From Bacteriovoracaceae bacterium (GTDB lineage: Bacteria; Bdellovibrionota; Bacteriovoracia; Bacteriovoracales; Bacteriovoracaceae), in NCBI GenBank assembly GCA_016784965.1, contig JADHTQ010000003.1, positions 62,001 through 126,000 on the forward strand: 64,000 nucleotides of DNA. Reading direction: 5' to 3'. The translations under genes were made by a program, and so were the position numbers. Under the pieces are notes generated by a model. The model made no database searches, was not told where the DNA came from, and saw only the letters and a program-made list of their open reading frames with translations. Of this stretch, positions 19,326 through 28,111 are shown one piece after another; position 1 is the stretch's first letter, and the number at the start of each line of letters is the position of its first letter.

Positions 19326-19880
19326 ATGAAAGATCAAATTAACTTTTTAGAATTGGCCCGTAAGTATGAAGATAAGCTCAGGCCAATTAAAGTATTTTTA
19401 ACTGATGTAGATGGCATTTTAACAGATGGTAAAATCTATTTTGCAGGAGATGAGGTTGGCTTCAACCGTTTTTTTCATGTACATGATGGATATGGCTTTA
19501 AGCTATTGCAAGCTGCCGGCATTAAAGTGGGAATTATTTCTGGAGGAGCAAGCTTAGGTCTTGAAAAAAGATTTTCAACTTTAAAAGTAGATTATTGTTT
19601 TATAGGCAACGAAGATAAAAGAGAAGCTTATTTGAAGATTAAAGAAGATGGATTTAAAGATAGCGAAATCTTATATATGGGAGATGAGCTATTTGATTTG
19701 CCTATTTTAAAAAGAGCAGGATTTTGTGCTACTGTACCCAGTGCTTGCCTTGAAGTTCAAGAGGTAGTTGATTACACAACTTTTAGAGAAAGCGGACAAG
19801 GGTGTGTTCGAGAAGTTATCGACATTGTCAGGTTTGCCCAAAATATTGTTTCTTTTGTTCCTGACTTTGATGAACTTTAA
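19326..19880 (+). CDS. kdsC: 3-deoxy-8-phosphooctulonate phosphatase
   Basis: Removes phosphate from Kdo-8-phosphate. A 184-residue HAD phosphatase without a cap domain, as in KdsC. The catalytic DxD is at residues 27-29 in FLTDVDGILTDG, motif II is IISGG, and motif IV is the GDELFDLP acidic pair. The protein is the normal length for KdsC, and its place directly after kdsA supports the substrate assignment over other small HAD enzymes. Confidence 0.92.
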   Translation: MKDQINFLELARKYEDKLRPIKVFLTDVDGILTDGKIYFAGDEVGFNRFFHVHDGYGFKLLQAAGIKVGIISGGASLGLEKRFSTLKVDYCFIGNEDKREAYLKIKEDGFKDSEILYMGDELFDLPILKRAGFCATVPSACLEVQEVVDYTTFRESGQGCVREVIDIVRFAQNIVSFVPDFDEL

Positions 19881-19904
19881 ATAGCGATATTGATTATTTA
19901 GCCA

Positions 19905-19933
19905 TTGCAACTTTGATATGATCCTCATAGAAT
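19905..19933 (+). promoter_or_regulatory. Possible sigma-70 promoter of the Lys-rich protein gene
   Basis: TTGCAA and TAGAAT are separated by exactly 17 bases, and transcription would start about 25 bases before the ATG of the Lys-rich protein. This would give that gene its own transcript, separate from the Kdo operon. Confidence 0.35.
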
Positions 19934-19966
19934 TATCGGATAAAATATCTTAAATGGAGTTTATGT

Positions 19967-20326
19967 ATGGCAGTTTCAAAGAAAAAAGCAAAAAGTCCTA
20001 CAGATGCTAAAACAACTACAAAGAAGGTCACAAAGAAGACGACCAAGAAGGTAACAGCAAAAAAGACCACTACAAAAAAAGTTGAAGCAAAGAAAAAAGT
20101 GGCCAAAAAAGTGGCGGCAAAACCGATAGCAAAACAAAAAAATACCATTACATTTCCCGAAAAGGATTTAAAAAAATGGCTTGAAGGACGTGCTTTTTGG
20201 AGTCACGACGATTGGCTGGGTTTGCTAAATGACCTTTACAATCAAGGACATACCGACCTTGTGTCTACAGATAAGGGCAGGTGTGCTATCGGAGACTTTC
20301 TAGAAAAGTATCGGATGACCTACTAA
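19967..20326 (+). CDS. Lys-rich histone H1-like small protein
   Basis: A 119-residue protein in two parts. Residues 1-60 are low complexity, Lys/Thr/Ala rich with repeated KKTTKK-like units, similar to the tails of bacterial histone H1-like proteins and likely to bind DNA or RNA. Residues 65-119 form a compact, acidic-aromatic segment (WLEGRAFWSHDDWLGLLNDL) that I do not recognise. The ATG has a TGGAG ribosome site. Its stop overlaps that of the convergent PhaR-like gene by four bases. Confidence 0.55.
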   Translation: MAVSKKKAKSPTDAKTTTKKVTKKTTKKVTAKKTTTKKVEAKKKVAKKVAAKPIAKQKNTITFPEKDLKKWLEGRAFWSHDDWLGLLNDLYNQGHTDLVSTDKGRCAIGDFLEKYRMTY

Positions 20327-20619
20327 CAAGTTTGTTGTAATTGCGAAATATATCCTGCGAATGTACCGTTATCGGACTTGATAACGCTTTCTAGCATTTC
20401 AGTGTTTTTGTCGCCCAACGTTTTTCTCTCCATTTCATAGAGAAGCTGTAAAAGCGTGCGATAAGTGATATCGCATTTGGTTTGATTACATTTAATGGTG
20501 ACTCTTAGGCCCTCACGAATTAATTGGGCCACTTCCTCTAACGTTACATATGAACTAGTATAGGTGTCGTAGAGTTTTCGATTTGCGTATTTTCTGATTA
20601 ATCTTTCCGGGGCCGACAT
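20323..20619 (-). CDS. PhaR/PHB-accumulation regulator N-domain protein
   Basis: A 98-residue protein with the PHB_acc_N (PhaR) DNA-binding signature IRKYANRKLYDT, then SSYVTLEEVAQLIREG. In polyester-storing bacteria PhaR represses phasin genes; related proteins occur in species without polyhydroxyalkanoate, so the target is not known here. The ATG chosen has a strong AAGGAGG ribosome site seven bases upstream; an in-frame start 13 codons earlier lacks one. No storage-polymer gene is near. The C-terminal part is shorter than in classical PhaR. Confidence 0.72.
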   Translation of the reverse strand: MSAPERLIRKYANRKLYDTYTSSYVTLEEVAQLIREGLRVTIKCNQTKCDITYRTLLQLLYEMERKTLGDKNTEMLESVIKSDNGTFAGYISQLQQTC

Positions 20620-20702
20620 AGAACCTCCTTGATCAAGCCTCATGACGCACAGTATCACGCGTACTGTTTTTTGTCAATTTGATTATTATTTAGGAAAAAT
20701 TT

Positions 20703-21119
20703 TCATTGTGGCCATATGGTCAAAAAACTCATAGGTTGTCTGATTATTAATTTTTTGGATTCAAAGTGGCGCCTGAATATCAATGATTTAAGGGTGTTAA
20801 GCAGGCATGCTTGGAACCTTGGTAGTGTTTTTGGGTGATCCATGGGTCTTTCAATGAGTACGCTGAGATTATTTAGCACACCTTTATTGTTTATCTCAAA
20901 TATTAAAACACACCTTTCAAAAAGGGCAGAAGATCCAACATAACATTGCTTAATTTTATTCCTATAGGTAAGGATTTGGTCCCTGATAATGTTTGGAGTC
21001 TCAGATATATCCAAAACGGCCGTATTTGAATTTGGGTCAACATCAAGCTCAGATAATGGTCCTGCCACTGTACTACTAGCATCGTTGTTAGTACTTGGAG
21101 TGGTGCAAGCAATGGCCAA
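20703..21119 (-). CDS. Probable lipoprotein of unknown function, start uncertain
   Basis: The listed start (TTG) cuts into a signal peptide. The same frame continues upstream to a stop at 21,168-21,170 and encodes a hydrophobic segment (NLLFFIFYLLAIAC) whose last four residues form a lipobox with Cys, followed by a Thr/Ser/Asn-rich linker. No ATG, GTG or TTG lies in this extension; ATT at 21,158 or CTG at 21,143 would be needed. The mature part (about 110 residues) has a CYVGSSALFERCVLIFEI segment similar to TonB/AgmX-like C-terminal domains of unknown role. The MMPL exporter gene ends upstream on the same strand. Confidence 0.5.
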   Translation of the reverse strand: MAIACTTPSTNNDASSTVAGPLSELDVDPNSNTAVLDISETPNIIRDQILTYRNKIKQCYVGSSALFERCVLIFEINNKGVLNNLSVLIERPMDHPKTLPRFQACLLNTLKSLIFRRHFESKKLIIRQPMSFLTIWPQ

Positions 21120-21172
21120 GAGGTAAAAGATGAAAAAAAGCAGATTTATTTTATTAATGTTTATTCCCTAGT

Positions 21173-23488
21173 TTAACTATATTTTTTTAATTTTGTTAAA
21201 AGCCCAGCAGTTGAGTCTTTTATGATTGGAAAAATGATCATACAAACTAAATACATGGACAACTGCCCCAACACAGAGATCCAAGCAATACCCTTGAGCA
21301 TTCCGGCATGGGCAAAAAAGAGTGATCCAAAACCAATCATGGTAGTAAGGGCCGACAACTGTATTGCTTGAGCAATAAATTTGACGCTAGAAATGGAGGT
21401 GCCAGTAACTTCTAGCTCTCTATGGCGCACGTGTACCCCCATATCGACACCGGCTGCAAGAACCGCTGGTATCATTGCTACATTTAAAATGGTAAATCTC
21501 TCACCTACCAACCCCATTAAAGTAACTAAAACTGCGATACCTAAAATGAGTTGCATCTCTAAGATTAGAGCACCTGAAAATGTTTTAAAATCAATCCAAA
21601 AAACAATAAATGCTCCGATGAGAAAAAGCGCCATCACTACTCTCCCATCGTTGATTATATAGTTGATAATGGCCACAAATACTAATGTATCACTACCAAT
21701 TCTTAGGTCCATGAAATGTTTCATCCCATCATTTAGGACATCTGCAAATTGCCATATTGCTTGGGCGGTAGTTTGTTTGTGGCGGGGATATGCCAAAACA
21801 ATATTTCCTCCCTCTCCAAAAGAATGTTGCAGACGAGTAGGTAAGTCATTCAACGTATAGGGTTTTGCATCTAGCCAGGACATAATTTTTGACTTTTTTA
21901 TGCCGACTTTGTCAATCAATTCTTGATCGGTAATATCCTTGACTAATTTTTTTAGCTTTTTGAGTCTTCTAAACCTAGATTTCATGTCAGTAGGTAATAC
22001 TGAATGTATTGAAATCACTTCTTTGATAGCATTTTTTCTTTGATCCTCTCTCAACCAGTTTGCCAACTTTAAGGCCGACTTCTCATTTTTGACCCAAAGT
22101 GCTGCAGGAGTCAGTGATTTTCCGTAGAGTTCATGGGCCAAACGGTTCATTTGCTCTACTTTTTTAGAAAGTTGATGCATTCTTTCAAAATCATATTCAA
22201 ATTCAGCGCGGTAGAGCCCAACAATCATGAGTGCGATAACAATAGGGGCGAGCCAAATAAGCTTAGAAGAAAATGGGTAAAACCCAAATATCTCTACGGC
22301 TTTTGGAAACCTCACTTGAGGGCGTAAGTATTTTCCAACTACGGGAAAAGTTAAAAAGTATACAAAAAAGATGGATACAATACCAAGCCCTGCAATGACT
22401 CCTAGCTCTGAAAAGCCGCGAAAATCGCTATAATACAGCACCAAAAAAGCAGCAGAAGAAGTAAGCATGGCAGATAGAAGAATCCTGCCCATGGTAAGGT
22501 AGGTAAATTTTAGAGCATTTTGATGAGATAGGCCCTTTTGTCGCTCTTGGTAGAATCTCCTAATCAAATGAATACCATACTCAGCTCCCAATCCGCTTAA
22601 GATTGCAAGTAAAAAGGCAGTCAGGACGTTAATCTGTCCAACAAAGTGTTGAGCTATACCAATGGTCCACCCCATGGATAAGACCATGGCGCAATTGACG
22701 AGTAAAGCAGCGCGGATGGAGCCGATTCCAATGACCATAATGATAAACAGTGCCACGATGCTGATAATACCTGTGCGGGCGATGTCAAATTCCAATTGTT
22801 TTTTATCGTGGACCTTTTCGATGTATCGCCCGATGATATCATAGGGGATCTTCTGCCCAAGGACGTTGTCTAATCGTTTTTGCACTACATGAGTTAGGTC
22901 AATTGATCGCTGTACTGCCACTGAATCAAATGCAGGTTTAATGAGCAGCATGGCGTACTTTTTATCGTGTGACAGATAATAGCGTTGTGGAGAGCTGTCT
23001 TTTTTGAAATTTTTAAAAAAATCAAGGGCATCTTCTTTTTTTTGCTCAATTTCGGGGTCTTCTGCTAGCCCCAAGTCAAAGTTATCCGTACTTTTACCAA
23101 ACAGCACTCTAGCGTGTCTGGTCATTTTTTTAAAATCTTTTTTAGTTAACAGGTAGAGAGATTTATCTCTTAGTAGATACTCTTCTTTTTCGTAGAAAGT
23201 ATATTTAACATCGGGAACACCTTTTAGGGCGTCAGACAACTGTGACAAGTATTGCTCAGGTTTGTGAGTTGGCCCCACTAGCACAATGAGATAACCAACA
23301 CCGCCTACTTTTTCAAGCACATAATTCATGTCGTTAACAATCTTTTTATTTTTTGGCAGAAGGTCAGAGAGGTTGAGATTTATGGGCAGCTGCCCTCCAC
23401 TTTTAAATCCTAAAATGCTAATTACAAGTGCCAAAACAAAGAAAAAATACTTGAAGCGAAAATGTGTATTGTAAATTTTGCCAAACAT
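21173..23488 (-). CDS. MMPL/RND-type exporter (HpnN-like)
   Basis: A 771-residue transporter with the duplicated RND plan: one membrane helix, a periplasmic domain, then five helices, repeated once. The first helix set includes a GLGAEYGIHLIRRFYQER segment and the second a GVDMGVHVRHRELE segment, the matching loops of MMPL/SSD-type exporters. Such proteins move lipids or hydrophobic compounds; HpnN and its relatives carry hopanoids. It is divergent from an mlaC-tolC pair, which supports a role in lipid movement to the outer membrane. No hopanoid biosynthesis gene is present. Confidence 0.75.
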   Translation of the reverse strand: MFGKIYNTHFRFKYFFFVLALVISILGFKSGGQLPINLNLSDLLPKNKKIVNDMNYVLEKVGGVGYLIVLVGPTHKPEQYLSQLSDALKGVPDVKYTFYEKEEYLLRDKSLYLLTKKDFKKMTRHARVLFGKSTDNFDLGLAEDPEIEQKKEDALDFFKNFKKDSSPQRYYLSHDKKYAMLLIKPAFDSVAVQRSIDLTHVVQKRLDNVLGQKIPYDIIGRYIEKVHDKKQLEFDIARTGIISIVALFIIMVIGIGSIRAALLVNCAMVLSMGWTIGIAQHFVGQINVLTAFLLAILSGLGAEYGIHLIRRFYQERQKGLSHQNALKFTYLTMGRILLSAMLTSSAAFLVLYYSDFRGFSELGVIAGLGIVSIFFVYFLTFPVVGKYLRPQVRFPKAVEIFGFYPFSSKLIWLAPIVIALMIVGLYRAEFEYDFERMHQLSKKVEQMNRLAHELYGKSLTPAALWVKNEKSALKLANWLREDQRKNAIKEVISIHSVLPTDMKSRFRRLKKLKKLVKDITDQELIDKVGIKKSKIMSWLDAKPYTLNDLPTRLQHSFGEGGNIVLAYPRHKQTTAQAIWQFADVLNDGMKHFMDLRIGSDTLVFVAIINYIINDGRVVMALFLIGAFIVFWIDFKTFSGALILEMQLILGIAVLVTLMGLVGERFTILNVAMIPAVLAAGVDMGVHVRHRELEVTGTSISSVKFIAQAIQLSALTTMIGFGSLFFAHAGMLKGIAWISVLGQLSMYLVCMIIFPIIKDSTAGLLTKLKKYS

Positions 23489-23665
23489 TTATCGCCTTGG
23501 TTATATGTTAACGTGCAACTACTTTTTAAGTTATTATATTTGAAGCAGTTAGTAAAAAAAAATCAGTGTATTTCGGCCGAAGTTGTTGACTTTTACATAA
23601 CCATTTGGCACGATGCACATCAGCATTATTTGTCATAATTAAAAGAATTAACAAGGATATCTCTT

Positions 23666-24277
23666 TTGAAAATATTTCTAATCATAATCACTTTGTTAGG
23701 ATTGGGTCCTAATATTTTATATTCCAAAGAAGTGGGACCTAAAGCAGTTGTAGAGATTATTTTTAAAAAGGCCCAGCAAAAAGATATTGCTACAGATGCA
23801 AAAAAACAAGCAGCATTGAATAAGTATATTAACTTTACCACAATGGGAGTGAGCATACTTGGCAAAAATAAAAAACCATTAAGTAGGGAGCAGATAAATT
23901 GGTTTAATAAAACTTTAAAGTCCATCATCACTAGAACTGTTTACCCTTTAGCGCCTAAATTTTTTAAAGATGTGAAGGTTACTTATGAAGGAGTTGAGGT
24001 AACCAAGCAAAATACAGTTGTGAAGTCAGTTGTTTTTAGTAAAGGCGAGGAGACAGAAGTTGCTTACTACCTCAAAAAGTTTCAAAAAGAATGGAAAATT
24101 GTAGATATTGCAATTGACGATGAATCGTGGACCGAAGGGATTAATGAACAAGTCAATAGAACTATTAAGAGTGAAAAATGGGCCGGAGTAAAGAAGAGAT
24201 TGACTAAGAGATTGAAAGAACTAAAAAACAAAAAAAATAAAAAAAACAAATCCTCAAAACGCAAAACAAAAAAGTAG
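23666..24277 (+). CDS. MlaC/Ttg2D-like phospholipid-binding protein
   Basis: A 203-residue periplasmic protein with a signal peptide (Leu-Ile core). The body fits the MlaC/Ttg2D fold: INFTTMGVSILG, a KVTYEGVEV strand and the W-K-I-V-D-I-A-I strand followed by ESW near residue 150. MlaC shuttles phospholipids between membranes. It ends in a very basic Lys/Asn tail not usual in MlaC. The start is TTG with an AAGGAT ribosome site. The next gene is a TolC-family protein six bases away, and an MMPL exporter is divergent. Confidence 0.75.
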   Translation: MKIFLIIITLLGLGPNILYSKEVGPKAVVEIIFKKAQQKDIATDAKKQAALNKYINFTTMGVSILGKNKKPLSREQINWFNKTLKSIITRTVYPLAPKFFKDVKVTYEGVEVTKQNTVVKSVVFSKGEETEVAYYLKKFQKEWKIVDIAIDDESWTEGINEQVNRTIKSEKWAGVKKRLTKRLKELKNKKNKKNKSSKRKTKK

Positions 24278-24283
24278 TTTACT

Positions 24284-25597
24284 ATGTTAAAAAATATTAT
24301 TTTCTTATCTATGATTTTTTTGAGCACGGCTTTACAAGCAGAAGCACTTAAGTCTACTAGGCTAAGCTTGCAAGAGGCCATTTCTTCTGCACTTGCATCA
24401 AATTTAGAGCTGAAGGCCTTTAAACATATTATCAATGAGCAGTACCTCGATGTGAAAATAATTAAGGCTCACTTTAAGCCACAATTTGAGTCGACTTTTG
24501 GGGTTGGGCCAATCTCCAAGATTAGCGGTGACGCTCTTGAGTCCACCCAAGACTTTAACCAATGGGGAACAATTTTTCTTGGCAGTATTAAGTTTATGTG
24601 GCCGATGTATGCATGGAGACGTAAAAAAAACTTAATTCAAGCTGTTATCCAGGGGGTTGATGTTAAAAAAGCAGATAAAAGGGCCAAAGAATTAGAAATT
24701 ATATATAAAATTAAAGAGGCATATTATGGGGCATTGTATGCGTTGACGATGTTAGATTTTGTTGAGGGTGTTGAAGAAGACTTGCAAATGGTTGTTGACG
24801 AGCTCAAAAAAAATAAATCCCCCAAAGAAGATATTTATAGAATGGAAATCATGAGGGCCATGCTTGAAGGTGAGAAGGTTAAAATAAATAAAGGTTACGA
24901 TTTGGCCATTACTGGGCTTACTACTTACGTCGGTTTAAGTGATGTTACCAATGTGGTTCCCAGCCAGAAGTGGCTGACATATGTTCACAAGAAGTTAGAG
25001 CCAGTTGATCATTACTGGAAATTGACCCAAAGAGTACATGTTGATTTAAAAAGAGTTAATGCCGGTATTAGAGCTAAACAGTATTTGGCACAAGCTGAAA
25101 AAAAGGGGCAATACCCAGTAATTGGTATATTTGGAAGCTATGATTTTACTAGTTCCAGAATGAGCCAAAAACAAACCAGCAAGTTTGCTTACGACCCCTA
25201 TAATAACAATGAATTTGCTATTGGGGTAGGCATTAAATGGGACTTTGATTGGGGAATATCTAAAGCTAAAGCGGAAAAACTGCATGCCAAAAGGCTAGAA
25301 CTAGAAACCATGAGAAATTATGCCCTAAAATCTGGGCCCGCACTTGTTAAGAAGTTCTGGCTCGATGTGGATGAAGCTTCCAAGAAAGTTAAGCATACCA
25401 AGAAGGCCTTTAAATATGGAAAAAAATGGTTTAGAAGAATTGCATCTAATGTGGGGCTTGGACTGCTAAATGCCAGAGACCTCGTTGATGCCTATGAGGC
25501 CCGTGCCTTAACTTTAAAAAATTATTATGAATCGATATATAATTACCATATGGCCTGGGCCAGATTTTCAAAAAATTTGGGAGTAGAGGTTGACTGA
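24284..25597 (+). CDS. TolC-family outer-membrane protein
   Basis: A 437-residue protein with a signal peptide ending near LQAEA and an outer-membrane-factor layout: LSLQEAISSALASNLELKA at the N-terminal end is the standard TolC opening, and the second half repeats it with FAIGVGIKWDFDWGISKA. It would form the outer-membrane channel for the MlaC/MMPL neighbours or bind another pump. The stop overlaps the TTG start of proB, so the genes are transcribed together although their functions differ. Confidence 0.75.
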   Translation: MLKNIIFLSMIFLSTALQAEALKSTRLSLQEAISSALASNLELKAFKHIINEQYLDVKIIKAHFKPQFESTFGVGPISKISGDALESTQDFNQWGTIFLGSIKFMWPMYAWRRKKNLIQAVIQGVDVKKADKRAKELEIIYKIKEAYYGALYALTMLDFVEGVEEDLQMVVDELKKNKSPKEDIYRMEIMRAMLEGEKVKINKGYDLAITGLTTYVGLSDVTNVVPSQKWLTYVHKKLEPVDHYWKLTQRVHVDLKRVNAGIRAKQYLAQAEKKGQYPVIGIFGSYDFTSSRMSQKQTSKFAYDPYNNNEFAIGVGIKWDFDWGISKAKAEKLHAKRLELETMRNYALKSGPALVKKFWLDVDEASKKVKHTKKAFKYGKKWFRRIASNVGLGLLNARDLVDAYEARALTLKNYYESIYNYHMAWARFSKNLGVEVD

Positions 25598-26729
25598 AAA
25601 AACTTCTAGAGCGAAGGTTCAATCAAATATAAAAAGGGTGGTCATAAAATTAGGTTCTAGCGCCATTGCCTCAACACAAGAGGGTATCGACTCCAAGAAG
25701 TTAAAACACCTAGTAAGTGAAGTAGTAGCTCTGCATAAACAAGGTATTCAGGTTATAGTGGTAAGTTCTGGTGCAATAGCTGTGGGGAAAAAATACCTCA
25801 AGTACGATGAAATACAACTTAGAGAAAATAGAAATATTGCCGTAATGCAGGCCCTCAGTGCTGTGGGGCAACCCTATCTTATGAGTGCATACAATAATTT
25901 TTTTGCACAAGAGGGAGTTTGTGCTGCTCAAATTCTTTTGACTCATGAAGATTTCAAAGATCGCACCAGATACTTAAATATGAAAAATACAATAAATGAA
26001 CTACTAGAGCAAAATGTGATTCCCGTTTTAAATGAAAATGATAGTGTTAGCTTTAGTGAGATATCTTTGGGCGATAATGATCAGCTTGCGGCGATGACTG
26101 CCCAATTGCTACAGGTAGATCTTTTGGTAATGCTCACTGAATATGATGGACTCTATGACAAAAATCCCAATGAACAAGATGCAACACATATTCCAATAGT
26201 GCCTTATCGCCACGACTTTAAAGGCGTTGCTTTTAAAAAGAAATCGAGTGTCGGAACAGGTGGTATGAAAACCAAACTAGAAGCTGTGACAAAACTTACC
26301 TCTCTTGGCATTCCGGTAGTGATTGCATCCCATAACAAATTGCATCCCATTGACAGAGCAGTATATAAAGAAGCAGGTACTTATTTTGCAGCAGATAGTA
26401 ACATCTCAAATTCAAAAAAGAAGGGGTGGATTGTTACAACTGTCAAGCAGGGGTGCCATATCGTCGTGGACGAAGGTGCTTATCGGGCCTTAAAAAGAGG
26501 CGCTTCCTTGTTACCTTCTGGTATTACCAAGGTAAATAGTAAGTTTAAACGTGGAGATTCTATCTTTGTAAAATATGGAAGAAAAACCGTAGCAATTGGA
26601 TTTTGTGAGTATGACTCTAAAGAAATTGAAAAAATTAAAGGACAGCAGGCAACTAAAATAATCGAAGTTTTGGGTTTCTGCCATTCAAGTGTCGTGCTTC
26701 ATAGAAATAATATGGTATTGAAGGAATAA
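25590..26729 (+). CDS. proB: Glutamate 5-kinase
   Basis: First enzyme of proline synthesis; phosphorylates glutamate. The kinase domain starts VVIKLGSSAIAS and contains VIVVSSGAIAVG, the ENDSVSF segment, LGDNDQLAA and a GTGGMKTKLEA motif that holds the nucleotide and substrate. Residues 280-379 form the PUA domain of longer ProB proteins. The TTG start lies within the 3' end of the TolC gene. proA follows two bases later. Confidence 0.95.
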   Translation: MTEKTSRAKVQSNIKRVVIKLGSSAIASTQEGIDSKKLKHLVSEVVALHKQGIQVIVVSSGAIAVGKKYLKYDEIQLRENRNIAVMQALSAVGQPYLMSAYNNFFAQEGVCAAQILLTHEDFKDRTRYLNMKNTINELLEQNVIPVLNENDSVSFSEISLGDNDQLAAMTAQLLQVDLLVMLTEYDGLYDKNPNEQDATHIPIVPYRHDFKGVAFKKKSSVGTGGMKTKLEAVTKLTSLGIPVVIASHNKLHPIDRAVYKEAGTYFAADSNISNSKKKGWIVTTVKQGCHIVVDEGAYRALKRGASLLPSGITKVNSKFKRGDSIFVKYGRKTVAIGFCEYDSKEIEKIKGQQATKIIEVLGFCHSSVVLHRNNMVLKE

Positions 26730-26731
26730 AC

Positions 26732-27973
26732 ATGAGCGTAGAAGACATCGGAAAAAAGGCCAAGGACGCATCAATTGCATTAAGGCAATTGACAGAGGAA
26801 GATCGATTTAGAGCATTAACTGCTATTGTGCAGCTTTTAAGAGACAACAAGCAAAAAATTATAGCTGCAAATGAAATCGATTTAAAAAGTGCCAAAGAGC
26901 AAAACTTGTCAGATGCTTTAGTCGATAGATTGACATTAACAGCAGATAGAATCGATGCAATGGCCCAGTCAGTATCTGATATTGCTTTTCAAAATGCAGT
27001 AGTTGGTGAAGTGGTATCTGCCAGCAAACTTGACAATGGACTGTTGGTTAGAAGAGAGAGAATTCCAATTGGTGTTTTAGCGATGATTTTTGAAAGCCGT
27101 CCAAATGTTGTGGTAGATTGTTCTGCCTTGGCCATAAAATCAGCAAATGCGATAATTTTAAAAGGTGGCAAAGAAGCTTATCAGTCTAATAAATTATTGG
27201 GGGAGTTAGTTAGGCAGGCCATCGAAAAAAATATTCCCAAAGATACAATCCAAGTTATTGATTCTTTCGATAGAGAAATAGTTAGTGGCTTATTAACTTT
27301 GAACAAATACGTGGACCTAATTATACCCCGTGGGGGAGAAGGGCTTGTTAACTTTGTCTATGCAAATGCCACGGTGCCAGTTATTGCTCACTTTAAAGGG
27401 CTCTGTCACATTTATATCCATGATGATGCTGATTTACAGAGTGCTTTGGATATCTGTTTAAATGCCAAAGTTCAACGACCAGGTGTTTGTAACGCAATGG
27501 AGACGTTAATTATTCATGAAAAAGTTGACGATAAATTTTTACAGGAGTTGATTAATAAATATATTGAAAATGGGGTAGAGCTTAGAATGTGTGAAAAACT
27601 AGCACCTAGATTCCCCAACCTCCCTAGGGCCTGCAATGTCGATTGGGATAGTGAGTATCTCGATAAAATTTTATCGATTAAGCTTGTCACAAATGAAGAT
27701 GAGGCCATTGATCATGTTTTAAAACATGGCACAAACCACACTGAGGGGATTGTCGCTAAAGATCAAGAGGTGATCAAAAAATTTATCAATGGTGTTGATG
27801 CATCTTGCGTAATGGTAAATGCTTCCACTCGCTTTAACGATGGTGGTCAGCTAGGTCTTGGGGCCGAGCTTGGTATTTCAACTACGAAAATTCATGCCTA
27901 TGGCCCAATGGGTGCCTCTGAATTAACGACTTTAAGATTTATCGTAGAGGGTAGTGGCCATATTCGAACCTAA
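26732..27973 (+). CDS. proA: Gamma-glutamyl phosphate reductase
   Basis: Reduces glutamyl 5-phosphate to the semialdehyde in proline synthesis. The 413 residues match the family; MIFESRPNVVVDCSALAIKSANAIILKGGKEA is the N-terminal signature, the catalytic Cys is in QRPGVCNAMETL, and FNDGGQLGLGAELGIST marks the conserved end. It is coupled to proB and is the last gene of the block. proC is not in the window. Confidence 0.96.
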   Translation: MSVEDIGKKAKDASIALRQLTEEDRFRALTAIVQLLRDNKQKIIAANEIDLKSAKEQNLSDALVDRLTLTADRIDAMAQSVSDIAFQNAVVGEVVSASKLDNGLLVRRERIPIGVLAMIFESRPNVVVDCSALAIKSANAIILKGGKEAYQSNKLLGELVRQAIEKNIPKDTIQVIDSFDREIVSGLLTLNKYVDLIIPRGGEGLVNFVYANATVPVIAHFKGLCHIYIHDDADLQSALDICLNAKVQRPGVCNAMETLIIHEKVDDKFLQELINKYIENGVELRMCEKLAPRFPNLPRACNVDWDSEYLDKILSIKLVTNEDEAIDHVLKHGTNHTEGIVAKDQEVIKKFINGVDASCVMVNASTRFNDGGQLGLGAELGISTTKIHAYGPMGASELTTLRFIVEGSGHIRT

Positions 27974-28111
27974 TATAAAATAGATCATAAGCCTCTGTAA
28001 TTTTAAGAAGTTCATAGAGCAAGTCTTACTTTTTGAAAGAAAGTTGTACAACAATAATGGTTTTGTTAAACTTGTCGTCTTAAAAAAACAAGAGGTGGAA
28101 TCGGAGGTATT

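Noticed and set aside
23601-23625. TGGCACG-like match to a sigma-54 promoter before mlaC
   Set aside because: The GC element is not at the required distance (the base expected to be G is A), so it does not fit.
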